Shown here one piece after another: positions 34,493 to 42,683 of a DNA stretch of 45,817 nt. The notes beneath the pieces were generated by a model. That model saw only the letters and a list, made by a program, of their open reading frames with translations. It did not search any database and was not told the origin of the DNA. The translations under genes and the position numbers were made by a program. The stretch is from Saprospiraceae bacterium (GTDB lineage Bacteria > Bacteroidota > Bacteroidia > Chitinophagales > Saprospiraceae), in contig JAHDBJ010000037.1 in assembly GCA_020630435.1 (NCBI GenBank), positions 1 through 45,817 on the forward strand, in the 5' to 3' direction. Within the stretch, counting starts at the first letter, position 1; each line of letters starts with the position of its first letter.

Positions 34493-37105
34493 CTATAATG
34501 AATCCGAAAGACTTGTTGCTACACCAATACGGAAGCCAAAATCACGGTATTTCCACTCCTGCCATGAGGTGACAAACTCTAATCGAAATAATCGGAAGAT
34601 ATTATCAATGCTATAGCCAACTTCAGCGTAATTTTTGAAACTATCCGTATTAAGATAATTAATAAAAATGTTTTCTTTGATTCCTAAAAGTCGTAACTCC
34701 AAGATTTGAGTAGCTAAGAAGCGGCGCATTTGGTAGTAAGCATTGGCAGTAAGATAATCACCAGTTGTACTATAATTGTAATATTCTAATAAGCGATAAC
34801 TGTCATTAGGAGCAGTTGTTAGAAATACAGTTTGATTACCAATAAAATGTTTAAAATCAAGGAATGTCATAGCTGCTGTGTTAGGAAAAAAACCATAGTT
34901 TACTTTAGCACCTAGTTTAGATTTCACCCCAAAATTATGGATATATGCTGCTCCGAATTCGACTTGGTCGAAATCGGTTTCTCCTGAAAATATATCGTCC
35001 AGTCCTTTTTTATAAAGAATTGAAAAAGAAGGAGAAGTATTCGATATTTCTGTTTTTATATTGTTTCGAATCCTATATTTTTGAAAAGGTTTATAAGTGA
35101 TATTGGTTTGAAAAGTACTCGCACGATGTTGTTCAAAACGAGTATCAGATAATTCAATATTTATAGGAATATTAGGGGTATATTCAAGGTCTGTTCTATC
35201 AACTATTTTATGATTACTTGTATTTAAAAGTTGATTTCTTTGAGCATTTTCAAAATTAAGACTTAAAATTAAATTATCGAATAGTTGAAATTTCGTATTC
35301 AGATTTAGATATGTTTTTTCAAATAATCGGATATAATTTCGTTCTGCTAGCAAAGTGGTCAAGGTATTGACTTGTTGTAGAATAGGCTCATCAGCATTGA
35401 GCTGTTGAACATATTTCCCTCCTTCAATCCCTATAGTATGTTTTTTATATCCCTTAGAAAAGTCGTATTGAAGACCCAATTTTCCACTTACCTTTTTGCG
35501 AGCAAAAGCATAACGAATATCAGGTTTTAAATAGAAGATATTCTTTTTTCTATAGCGTTTTGAATAGCTAAGATTATAGTTAATGTGATACCCCTCAACG
35601 GTATTAAAATTAAAAGAACTTGCAAGTGGCTTTAACTCTATTCTCTGTCCTTTCCCCAAATTATACCCTCCACCAAAAAATAGGTCAGTAGGCTTAAATT
35701 TTTTCTTTTTAAACCTTTTTAAACTATCAACGTCTCCTGTTTCAGCAATTGCTACACTATCGATATGACGATAACCAGCCAATTCATAATTATCTAATGG
35801 AATAGGACGAACAGTTGCCCAATAAGCAGAATCTAAGGTATGAGCGGAAGAATCGACTTCAATAGAGCGATTATAAACAACATTTGTGGTTTTAGTTTTT
35901 TTCTTTTCCTGTTTTTCGTAGGTTTTTAAAATTTGCTTGAGTTCTTTTCGAGTAACTTCTCCGCCCGATTTTAATTTTTTGTCAGCTCCTTTCAATTCTT
36001 TTTCCAATTCTCCCGATAGCATAGACTTTGAAGGTTTTATAGTTTTTGCTTCTACTTTTTCATCAATAACCACTAATTTTTCACCATCTAAATCGGGGTT
36101 GAGTTTAATATCATAATCACTAATAGAAGAGATATATTTATAAATGAATGCAAAGCCAAGGAGTTTAGCTTTTACATCAAATTGATAACTAATAGGCATC
36201 CATACCTTCTTTTGTAGAGGGGCACGCATTTGTTTAATTTGATAGATGATACCTAATTGATTAAATGCTAAATCTAAACTATGAATACACCACAAATCCT
36301 CAATAATATTAATAGTTCCTGAAAAAACTTGTTCTCCTTTTACTCTAGGAATAACTCTAATCTGATTTACTTCTGCCCCTTGATCAATATAAGTACCTTC
36401 GTATTCAAAACGATAATAGGCAAAGGCTTTTGGTGATAGTGGAGATATGCCTCCTGCAATTTTTGGGCTATAAAAACTACTAAATATGAAGTTGTTTGGC
36501 CCTGTATTATTATCATTGCCACTGCTTCGGATAGAAAGTACACGTTCTTTAAAAATATTTGGTCGTTTATAAGAAACTTGATTTACGGATTCTGTTACAT
36601 AGGCTTTTTTATCATCAATTCCCTCTTTCGCTAGTTGTTTTTTTAAAAAATTAGGTGCTTGAGTTACTCTTCCTGAGCCTTTTATATAGACTTTAGCTTT
36701 ATAACTATCCAACTGGTTAAGATGGTATTTACTTTTCGCAATGGCTTTGCGCATGATAGTGTATGCAGGGTCTTCATTACCGTCTCGAACAATAACGGTT
36801 GCCAATTCAACAGCTTGTTCTTCTAATTCAATATTGATAATACTAAAATTAGTACCAATTCTTATGGTTTTTGTTAAGGATTGATAGCCTAGGTATTGAA
36901 AAGTAACCGTATAGATTCCTGTATCTAGAGCTATACGATAAAAGCCATCAACATTAGCGCTGGTACCTGTGCCTTTTTCTTTTACAAAAATGGTAGCATA
37001 GGGTAAAGGTGTATTGGATTTATCTTTAATATATCCTTTTATACCTCCAGCATAAATAGACAATGTAAAGCATATTAATAAGAATATTGAGACTATTTTT
37101 TTCAT
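34493..37105 (-). CDS. DUF5686 outer-membrane protein with carboxypeptidase-regulatory-like domain
   Basis: 870 residues. Signal peptide 1-19. A CarboxypepD_reg-like beta sandwich occupies about 21-92 (GIKGYIKDKSNTPLPYATIF; NVDGFYRI), as in TonB-dependent-type proteins. Then the DUF5686 body, in which a long Lys/Glu-rich segment about 350-400 interrupts the strands; the C-terminal half, with many alternating aromatic strands, looks like an outer-membrane beta-barrel and ends in FRIGVATSLSDSL. Family members are common in Bacteroidota and unassigned functionally; an envelope or transport role is likely. ATG 37105. Convergent with the SDR gene. Confidence 0.9.
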   Translation of the reverse strand: MKKIVSIFLLICFTLSIYAGGIKGYIKDKSNTPLPYATIFVKEKGTGTSANVDGFYRIALDTGIYTVTFQYLGYQSLTKTIRIGTNFSIINIELEEQAVELATVIVRDGNEDPAYTIMRKAIAKSKYHLNQLDSYKAKVYIKGSGRVTQAPNFLKKQLAKEGIDDKKAYVTESVNQVSYKRPNIFKERVLSIRSSGNDNNTGPNNFIFSSFYSPKIAGGISPLSPKAFAYYRFEYEGTYIDQGAEVNQIRVIPRVKGEQVFSGTINIIEDLWCIHSLDLAFNQLGIIYQIKQMRAPLQKKVWMPISYQFDVKAKLLGFAFIYKYISSISDYDIKLNPDLDGEKLVVIDEKVEAKTIKPSKSMLSGELEKELKGADKKLKSGGEVTRKELKQILKTYEKQEKKKTKTTNVVYNRSIEVDSSAHTLDSAYWATVRPIPLDNYELAGYRHIDSVAIAETGDVDSLKRFKKKKFKPTDLFFGGGYNLGKGQRIELKPLASSFNFNTVEGYHINYNLSYSKRYRKKNIFYLKPDIRYAFARKKVSGKLGLQYDFSKGYKKHTIGIEGGKYVQQLNADEPILQQVNTLTTLLAERNYIRLFEKTYLNLNTKFQLFDNLILSLNFENAQRNQLLNTSNHKIVDRTDLEYTPNIPINIELSDTRFEQHRASTFQTNITYKPFQKYRIRNNIKTEISNTSPSFSILYKKGLDDIFSGETDFDQVEFGAAYIHNFGVKSKLGAKVNYGFFPNTAAMTFLDFKHFIGNQTVFLTTAPNDSYRLLEYYNYSTTGDYLTANAYYQMRRFLATQILELRLLGIKENIFINYLNTDSFKNYAEVGYSIDNIFRLFRLEFVTSWQEWKYRDFGFRIGVATSLSDSL

Positions 37106-37210
37106 GGATTAATGATTCTACTAAGAAGTTAAAGACACATAAATATACAACATTGTAAAATGTAATATGTCTTTATTAACAGTTCTTTAAACGTTAAAAA
37201 TAGGTAGCAT

Positions 37211-37246
37211 AAAAAAACGAGATTTACCACAAAAGTAAATCTCGTT
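37211..37246 (-). terminator. Terminator of the OmpA-like gene
   Basis: AACGAGATTTAC and GTAAATCTCGTT form a perfect 12-bp stem; the minus strand continues with TTTTT. Confidence 0.85.
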
Positions 37247-37268
37247 TCTAGAATGTTTTTTGAAAAAC

Positions 37269-37940
37269 CTACTGTTCTACAACAACTTCTACAGTATTAG
37301 CTACGGCTTTTTCAGCATCTTCAGCCGTTAATCCTAAGCCTTTAGCTGAAATTTGATCAGCATTTACACCAAGTGTAACCATCATATCTTTTACAACCTC
37401 GGCTCTCAGTTTTGAAAGTTCTTTACAATCTATTTTTGTTTTACCATCGGCGGTATGTACCTGTACTTGAATTCTAGATTCTGGATGTTCTTTTAGTGCA
37501 GCTGCTAAACCTTTCACAGCATCCATTGACATATTTGTGATACGATGAGAAGAGGGATCAAATGTAATTCCAGAAAGTGGATAGGCTGTACCTACTGCTT
37601 TAGTATTAAACATCTTATTAAAAGTATCTTTGACATTTTCAGCAGTTTGGTTTGCGGCATCACTTACAGCTTCTTTCGTATTATCTACAGTTTCATTGAT
37701 TTTCTCTTTTGCTATATCAATGTTTCGTTTTATTTTTTCGCCATTATTGTCAACATAATAGCCATCTTCTAATTTGAATTCGCCTTCCTTTTTTACAATT
37801 TCGCCTTGATTATTTAGTAAGTTACCATTAGGATCTACATAAAATGCTTTTTGTTGTTTTTTACTGCTCACATCTGATTTGCATCCAGTATTATAGAAAA
37901 AGCTCAGTCCAATAATAATGAAAAATAAAGATTTTATCAT
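37269..37940 (-). CDS. OmpA-like lipoprotein
   Basis: 223 residues from the ATG at 37940 (an upstream ATG at 37967 adds nine residues but gives a poorer signal peptide). Lipobox region FFYNTGCK with Cys about residue 20. The middle is a low-complexity Lys/Glu/Asn segment with helical repeats (AKEKINETVDNTKEAVSDAANQ split by charges), and residues about 125-222 are an OmpA C-terminal peptidoglycan-binding domain, recognisable by AVKGLAAALKEHPESRIQVQ, LSKLRAEVVKDMMV and ISAKGLG. It lacks the canonical terminal TNRRVE-type motif (ends NTVEVVVEQ), a mild deviation. Likely role: anchoring the envelope to peptidoglycan. Confidence 0.85.
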   Translation of the reverse strand: MIKSLFFIIIGLSFFYNTGCKSDVSSKKQQKAFYVDPNGNLLNNQGEIVKKEGEFKLEDGYYVDNNGEKIKRNIDIAKEKINETVDNTKEAVSDAANQTAENVKDTFNKMFNTKAVGTAYPLSGITFDPSSHRITNMSMDAVKGLAAALKEHPESRIQVQVHTADGKTKIDCKELSKLRAEVVKDMMVTLGVNADQISAKGLGLTAEDAEKAVANTVEVVVEQ

Positions 37941-37967
37941 TAATGATTTTGAATAGTATTCTGTCAT

Positions 37968-38258
37968 TTTATTTTGATTGATAATGAATAATATTATGAG
38001 TTTTAATTTTATACAAATATAAAGAGTTTAGAAAGAGGTAATAAAATAATTCCTAACTTTTAAAATGCTGATAGCAAAAATAGATGATTTCGCTTCTAAT
38101 TTTTTGACTTTAAAGATTTTTATAAAATCTAGTATTAAATTAAACACAATTATACAACCAAAGTAGGCACTTATACATGGGGGGTTAACTACGTTCTAAA
38201 AATACCATATATTTAAGGAATAGAAGTTATACAACAATAATTCTATTAAGTTATTAAA
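37968..38258. other. AT-rich intergenic stretch upstream of the peptide array
   Basis: About 290 bp, low GC, no ORF or hairpin of note. It ends at the first recognisable peptide-array copy. It contains the promoter of the OmpA-like gene, but no clear TAnnTTTG box. Confidence 0.4.
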
Positions 38259-38318
38259 ATAGTTAAAAAGAATAAATTTTTATCAATATCAACAGTTGAT
38301 AGGAAAAAGTATAACTAA
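38259..38318 (+). pseudogene. Decayed GG-leader peptide, copy 0
   Basis: ATA replaces the start ATG; from there 19 codons align one-to-one, without indels, with the leaders of copies 2 and 3 (NKF at positions 5-7 and ST at 11-12 are conserved) and a stop at codon 20 replaces the Gly-Gly region. The bases just before it (TTATTAAAATA) match the TTATTAAAATG of the intact copies. Terminator T1 follows about 50 bp downstream. Confidence 0.6.
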
Positions 38319-38368
38319 AAGTGGTTATAATATTTTTTTGCATAATAGTATTAAATATTTAATTATAG

Positions 38369-38406
38369 ACTTCACTTTGGTTTTAATTAACCAAAGTGGA
38401 GTTTTC
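38369..38406 (+). terminator. Array terminator T1
   Basis: ACTTCACTTTGGTT and AACCAAAGTGGAGT (one G-T pair) form a 14-bp stem, then TTTT. It is the first of four related hairpins in the array; preceding AGTATTAAATATTTAATT is also shared with T2. Confidence 0.85.
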
Positions 38407-38485
38407 TTCTAGACTTAATAACAAAACAGACTCTATTAAAGTAGATTCTGGGTTCTAGGAGAAATTATGAAATATCTTTATTAAT

Positions 38486-38635
38486 ATGCAACTGAACAAA
38501 ATTTTACCATTATCAACGGCTGAAGAAAAACAAGTATGAAGAGGGAGAGTCGTTGTTCTTCTAGTAGTATGCGATGACGAAAAAGAAGATGAACAAAAGA
38601 AAGGCTTAAATGCTAATGGTAGGGATTTTGGATAA
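38486..38635 (+). pseudogene. GG-leader peptide copy 1, killed by a nonsense codon
   Basis: MQLNKILPLSTAEEKQV then TGA at codon 18, where intact copies have the codon for Arg before the Gly-Gly (CGA to TGA is a single change). Beyond it the frame stays open for 31 codons and keeps the family pattern: the RGR region, a hydrophobic VVVLLVV and an acidic/Lys-rich tail (DDEKEDEQKKG), stopping at 38633. So it is a recently lost peptide, or a readthrough-dependent one. Confidence 0.65.
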
Positions 38636-38654
38636 AAATTGAAAGGATAGAATA

Positions 38655-39455
38655 GTGAAAAAAAAAGGGCTAATCCTATTTTTATTAATTCCAAGAATTC
38701 TTTTTGGACAAGATATAAAGGAGTTTTTTACAAAATCAGCAATAGTTGGCTCAATAACGATCTATGACTATCAAAAAGGTGATTGGATATTTAGTGATTC
38801 AACAAAGTCAGAAATAGGAACTCTTCCAGCATCAACTTTTAAAATAGTAAATACCTTAATTGGTTTAGAAGAAAAACTAATAAAAGGGAAAAATGATACT
38901 TTAAAATGGGATGGGAAACCTAAATATTTTAAATCGTTCAAAATACCCAATTGGAATAAAGATAATGATTTGGAAATGGCTTTCAAAAATTCAACGATTT
39001 GGTATTATGAAAATATATCTAAACAGCTAAAGAAACGAAAGTATAGGAAACATCTAAGAAAGAATCAATATAGTAATCGAAAAATTAGAAATGGAAGAGG
39101 GGATGATTTTTGGAATTATGGGGAATTGAAAGTTTCTCCGATTGAACAAATAAAATTACTGCTTAAACTATATAAAAATGAACTTACTTTTTTGCCACAA
39201 CATCAAAAGTTAGTAAAAGAGTTAATGATAGAGAAAGAGACGAGTGAGTTTATCTTAAGAACGAAAACAGGTTGGTGTTATGACAGGAAAGATGTAGGCT
39301 GGTATATTGGGTATATAGAAAAAGTCGATAATGTTATATTTTTCGCTACGAGGATTGAAAAAGAATTAGAAGAGAAGAAGCGAGGATTTTCGAAGCTAAG
39401 AAAATCAATAACCAATGAAATCATCAATGAATTGTATTCGATAAAAATAAATTGA
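38655..39455 (+). CDS. Class D beta-lactamase-like protein
   Basis: 266 residues, secreted. Signal peptide 1-19 (ends LFGQ). The class D (OXA) framework is complete: S60-T-F-K63 (active-site Ser and carboxylatable Lys), S113-T-I (family SxV), Y139-S-N141 (family YGN), W153 in FWNYGELKVSP, and K204-T-G-W with VGWYIGY. Several positions depart from the typical motif (SxI, YSN, and N154-Y155 replacing the usual Leu-Glu after the Trp), so hydrolysis of beta-lactams is uncertain; a penicillin-binding or sensor-like role is also possible. GTG start at 38655. It sits inside the peptide array, between copies 1 and 2, and has no terminator of its own. Confidence 0.8.
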   Translation: MKKKGLILFLLIPRILFGQDIKEFFTKSAIVGSITIYDYQKGDWIFSDSTKSEIGTLPASTFKIVNTLIGLEEKLIKGKNDTLKWDGKPKYFKSFKIPNWNKDNDLEMAFKNSTIWYYENISKQLKKRKYRKHLRKNQYSNRKIRNGRGDDFWNYGELKVSPIEQIKLLLKLYKNELTFLPQHQKLVKELMIEKETSEFILRTKTGWCYDRKDVGWYIGYIEKVDNVIFFATRIEKELEEKKRGFSKLRKSITNEIINELYSIKIN

Positions 39456-39538
39456 AAATTCTAGTCTAGTACCAATTAGTGATAGAATAGTATGATCAAT
39501 ACAAGCTTTTTAACTAAAACCTAATAGAAACGAGATTC

Positions 39539-39572
39539 CAAAAAATATTTTTAATTTAAAACATTTATTAAA
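39539..39572 (+). promoter_or_regulatory. Conserved 5' leader block of peptide copy 2
   Basis: The 34 nt before the ATG of copy 2 are identical, base for base, to those before copy 3 (40104-40137). The identity runs into the start codon; this long AT-rich leader probably contains the ribosome-loading site and part of the promoter. Confidence 0.7.
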
Positions 39573-39704
39573 ATGGAAAAACTGAATAAATTTTCACAAT
39601 TATCAACTACTGAAAAAAAGCAAATACGAGGAGGAAGAGCTGTTGATCTTATTGTTGTTTGGATTGAACCCAATCTAGAAGAAGACAAACAAGAAAATAA
39701 CTAA
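39573..39704 (+). CDS. Double-glycine-leader peptide, copy 2
   Basis: 43 residues. Leader MEKLNKFSQLSTTEKKQIRGG (residues 1-21, split as LNKF, LSTTEKKQ and RGG) has the charged, amphipathic pattern and Gly-Gly end of peptides cleaved and exported by C39-peptidase ABC transporters. The predicted core is 22 residues beginning RAVDLIVVW and ending in an acidic tail. It has no Cys and hardly any Ser/Thr in the core, so a lanthipeptide is unlikely. No transporter or modifying enzyme lies in the window. It resembles GG-motif natural-product precursors of Bacteroidota, but the core is not recognised. Same 34-nt leader as copy 3; terminator T2 follows. Confidence 0.72.
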   Translation: MEKLNKFSQLSTTEKKQIRGGRAVDLIVVWIEPNLEEDKQENN

Positions 39705-39763
39705 GAAGAGATTATAATATATTTTCTTTTTTAGTATTAAGTAGTACTAAATATTTAATTGTT

Positions 39764-39804
39764 AGCTTCACTTTGGCTTTAATTAATCAGAGTGGAGCTT
39801 TTTC
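39764..39804 (+). terminator. Array terminator T2
   Basis: AGCTTCACTTTG and CAGAGTGGAGCT pair with two G-T pairs and are followed by a T run, 60 bp after copy 2. Confidence 0.75.
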
Positions 39805-39864
39805 TAAGTTTAGTATAAAATTTCACAACAATATATTTTTATAGTACTAAATAGTTAATTATAA

Positions 39865-39897
39865 ACTTCACTTTGATTTTACTCGAAGTGGAGTTTT
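39865..39897 (+). terminator. Array terminator T3, without a peptide
   Basis: ACTTCACTT and AAGTGGAGT with T run, about 60 bp beyond T2. The AGTACTAAATAnTTAATT block before it also matches that before T2, so it is a unit whose peptide part has been deleted. Confidence 0.7.
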
Positions 39898-39970
39898 TTA
39901 GGCTTTAGTATGAAATTAAATTTAAATCGAAGGCGAAATAATATCCAATACCTCATAATAAAAGAATCGA

Positions 39971-40016
39971 TTAATTCTATGGGATAGAATTAAAGATCGG
40001 AAAATTTCAATTTTCC
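39971..40016 (+). promoter_or_regulatory. Two perfect hairpins upstream of peptide copy 3
   Basis: TTAATTCTATgggATAGAATTAA (split stem of 10 bp, 39971-39993) is followed by GGAAAATTtcAATTTTCC (8-bp stem, 39999-40016). Neither carries a T run. Adjacent perfect dyads like these could be operators or an mRNA control structure. Confidence 0.55.
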
Positions 40017-40137
40017 AAAATAGACTCTGTAACTAAAGAGCAGAATTGTTTTTAAGTAACTTTCAGTGTCCTATTTAAACACGCTCTAAATATTGGAGTG
40101 ATTCAAAAAATATTTTTAATTTAAAACATTTATTAAA

Positions 40138-40284
40138 ATGAAGCTAAACAAATTTTCACGATTATCAACTACAGAAAAGAAACAAATACGTGGTGGAAGA
40201 GCAATAGATCTTATTGTTTTTTGGAAACCAAATGATGACACTAAAGAAGAGAAAGAGAAAGAGAAAGAAGAATATAATGATTAA
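40138..40284 (+). CDS. Double-glycine-leader peptide, copy 3
   Basis: 48 residues, the same leader pattern as copy 2 (LNKF, LSTTEKKQ, RGG) ending at Gly-Gly 19-20. Predicted core of 28 residues starts RAIDLIVFWKPND and ends in repeated Lys-Glu pairs (about 36-45), making it highly charged. RA(V/I)DLIV(V/F)W is the only segment conserved between cores; the tails differ. The 34-nt upstream block is identical to copy 2, but the preceding region (around 40021-40030, AGACTCT) matches that of copy 1. Terminator T4 follows 24 bp after the stop. Function: peptide antibiotic, pheromone or signalling precursor is possible, none shown. Confidence 0.72.
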   Translation: MKLNKFSRLSTTEKKQIRGGRAIDLIVFWKPNDDTKEEKEKEKEEYND

Positions 40285-40308
40285 TATTATTTCTTTTTAG
40301 TAATTAGA

Positions 40309-40345
40309 GGCTTCGCTTTGGTTTTTAATCGGAGTGAAGCTTTTA
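40309..40345 (+). terminator. Array terminator T4
   Basis: GGCTTCGCTTTG pairs with CGGAGTGAAGC (G-T pair allowed) and is followed by TTTTAG. Fourth member of the same hairpin family. Confidence 0.75.
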
Positions 40346-40378
40346 GTTTAATATTCATATTAGATAAGATAGACTAAA

Positions 40379-40407
40379 AGCGATAGCAACATAATGTCGC
40401 TATCGCT
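40379..40407 (-). terminator. Terminator of the von Willebrand A protein gene
   Basis: AGCGATAGC and GCTATCGCT form a perfect 9-bp stem; the minus strand continues into TTTAGTCT, shortly after the stop of the minus-strand gene. Confidence 0.7.
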
Positions 40408-40457
40408 GATGGGAGGTATGGATATAACATCCATTAAAATAATATTAATAATGAAAA

Positions 40458-42227
40458 CTACATTCTCTTTACAAGCTTTTGAGTAGAATGTAAAACGCCG
40501 TCTTCAAGAATACTCAAGAAATAAACACCATGATTTAGATGACCTAAATCTATAGATACTTGGTAGTCAGAGCTACGGTCAACTTTTTCTTCATGTATTT
40601 TTCTTCCCATTACGTCGGAGACGATAATAGTTGTATTAAATTTAAAATCTTCATCGGTTTCAATAGTCACTTGATTATCAAATAGGGTTGGGAAAACTTG
40701 GAAACTTCTGCACGCTGCTTTTACTTGTAGGATTTCAGAATATTCATATTTGCCATCAAAATCGACTTGTTTTAGCCTATAGAAATTGCTAGTACTAGGA
40801 TTTTGATCAACAAAAGAATAGTCTATAATTTCTGAACTTGTTCCTGAACCATATACTTTCCCAATAGTTTCAAATCTATGTCCATCAGCACTTCTCTCTA
40901 TTAAAAAATAATCATTGTTAATTTCTGAAGCAGTTGCCCACTCAATATTTACTTCGCAACCATCGGCATAAGCATCAAAATCTATTAATTCTACAGGGGT
41001 CTCAATACAAGAAGAAAGTATGTTATTCACAAAGATATTAAGATCACTATAATCAGTCATGTACCTATAATCCCCTTCATCTAAATTTGTATTATTATCA
41101 TATTCAATGGGACTAGGATAATCAGTAAGGAATCCAGCTGCATTTTGTATGATTTCTGGCCCCATTTGACCTGCTCCTAAGTATAACATATGTACACTAT
41201 TATCTTTTAAATAATTAGCATGAGCTGCAGCATCTACAATAGATTCTCGATCGTTAATGATACCATCTGTGAAAAATACCAATAGTTCATATGTATCACC
41301 ACCATTAAACATTGTTTTAGCAGTATCAAGTGCAGCTGTAAAATTGGTCTGCCCTCCACCAGGACCTGCAGTACCATACACGGTATTTATCCATGTATTG
41401 ATTGTTCCACCTGCTCCTAATGAAGTAGCATCTACTACGATGTCAGAAGGACCTTGTTCTGCTTCTGTTCCAAATCTTACAAAACTGGCTTGGATTGTTG
41501 CTATCCCTGAAGAGGAAAGTGTTGTTAGACCATTGATAATACCAGCTCTGATTTGAGCATATTCAGTTGATTCAATAGAGTTTGAATTGTCTAAAACGAA
41601 CATTACATCTAGTTGGTCATCACATACTCCTACTAATGAAAGATCAGGGTTAGCACTAGGTCTTTGCCCAGAATCTGGAATCCAATTAAATCCATTTATT
41701 GCCATGTTAGCAGTTGAATTAGGTGCTTTTTCCAATATGAAAATTAAAGAATCAACCATTTGTCCCGCTTCAACATAGAAGTTGTTATCCATAGCATCAC
41801 CATCACCATATCCAACAAAAACATTAGAAGAAGTTCCATCATTCCCAATGCCCCAATAGCCATTTACAGGTGTACCTTGATAGAAGGCAAAACCCTTATA
41901 AGTAGCTGCAGCAAAGGCATTGTTTAAATTCAAATCAACATATAAGTTCTCAACACCATCATCTATTCCAACAAATATTGTGTCAGTTAAAGCAGGTAGA
42001 TACTGTGTAGCAAAATCTGTAAATAAATAACCAGGCTTAGTTTCTCCATTGTATACGTATGACTCATCGGCATATACCCGAATTGTCTCACTATCAGGGC
42101 CAACATTGGTATAAGTAGTTTGAGGCACAACAAAATTGTCAAAAATGTATCTAAATTGTGCTTGTGATACGTTTAAAAAAGTACATAAAATTAGGGTTAA
42201 CCCCGCTTGTAGAAAACGTGTTTTCAT
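40458..42227 (-). CDS. T9SS-secreted von Willebrand factor A domain protein
   Basis: 589 residues. Signal peptide 1-23 (ends SQAQ). Residues about 25-195 are a beta-sandwich of unknown family. A vWA domain from about 200 to 410 has the MIDAS motif DNSNS at 213-217 in LDVMFVLDNSNS and FFTDG at about 320-324, so metal-dependent adhesion is likely. Residues about 410-510 are the FnIII-like stretch also present in the protein at 88 (FETIGKV; FDGKYEYSE), followed by a type A sorting domain (FQVFPTLFDN start; LNHGVYFLSIL end). It is expected on the cell surface, binding proteins or polysaccharides. ATG 42227. Confidence 0.88.
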   Translation of the reverse strand: MKTRFLQAGLTLILCTFLNVSQAQFRYIFDNFVVPQTTYTNVGPDSETIRVYADESYVYNGETKPGYLFTDFATQYLPALTDTIFVGIDDGVENLYVDLNLNNAFAAATYKGFAFYQGTPVNGYWGIGNDGTSSNVFVGYGDGDAMDNNFYVEAGQMVDSLIFILEKAPNSTANMAINGFNWIPDSGQRPSANPDLSLVGVCDDQLDVMFVLDNSNSIESTEYAQIRAGIINGLTTLSSSGIATIQASFVRFGTEAEQGPSDIVVDATSLGAGGTINTWINTVYGTAGPGGGQTNFTAALDTAKTMFNGGDTYELLVFFTDGIINDRESIVDAAAHANYLKDNSVHMLYLGAGQMGPEIIQNAAGFLTDYPSPIEYDNNTNLDEGDYRYMTDYSDLNIFVNNILSSCIETPVELIDFDAYADGCEVNIEWATASEINNDYFLIERSADGHRFETIGKVYGSGTSSEIIDYSFVDQNPSTSNFYRLKQVDFDGKYEYSEILQVKAACRSFQVFPTLFDNQVTIETDEDFKFNTTIIVSDVMGRKIHEEKVDRSSDYQVSIDLGHLNHGVYFLSILEDGVLHSTQKLVKRM

Positions 42228-42683
42228 ATTTTCGTATTAATATTTAGTGAAAAGAATTTTAATCTCTATTGAGGAACAATAGTGAGCTAGCAAATAATAT
42301 TACTCCTTAATAGATGTTTAATTTATGTGCTCAAATAATAAATTTTTATTGCCAAAAAACAATAGGTTAAATTGGTTGGATAACTGACAGAAATTAGTCA
42401 GCCAAGTAGTATATAAGAATTTGGAAAATTTAATAAAGGATTTAACAAAAAAGATATAGATGGAGAGAAATTAACAATAGATATTATATAGTCCCTACAG
42501 CTGAATATTATTTTGTTAAAATAGTTTTCTTATATATACACTCCTTATTTCATGTTAGAAGTGTTAGATATATTTCATGGTATTGGTAATTATGATACCA
42601 AATATTATGCCAAAACATAGTTGTGCGAGAAAAAATATATAAAAAAATAGGATATTTTTTTATGCACTATGTTTTGGTAATGA
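42228..42683. other. Intergenic region with a long hairpin
   Basis: 456 bp. CCAAAACATAG (42610-42620) and CTATGTTTTGG (42667-42677) form a perfect 11-bp inverted repeat around a 46-nt AT-rich loop, just after the symporter gene stop; it may be its terminator or an mRNA-end structure. The rest shows no ORF or other clear signal. Confidence 0.55.

Noticed and set aside
38655-39455. Acquired antibiotic-resistance cassette
   Set aside because: Base composition matches the surroundings, there are no integron or IS features, and several key motif positions are atypical, so it is treated as an intrinsic class D-like gene.
38259-40345. CRISPR array, because of repeated short palindromic blocks
   Set aside because: The repeats are terminators and leader sequences of peptide genes, of uneven spacing (about 100 to 1400 bp), with no uniform spacers and no cas genes.
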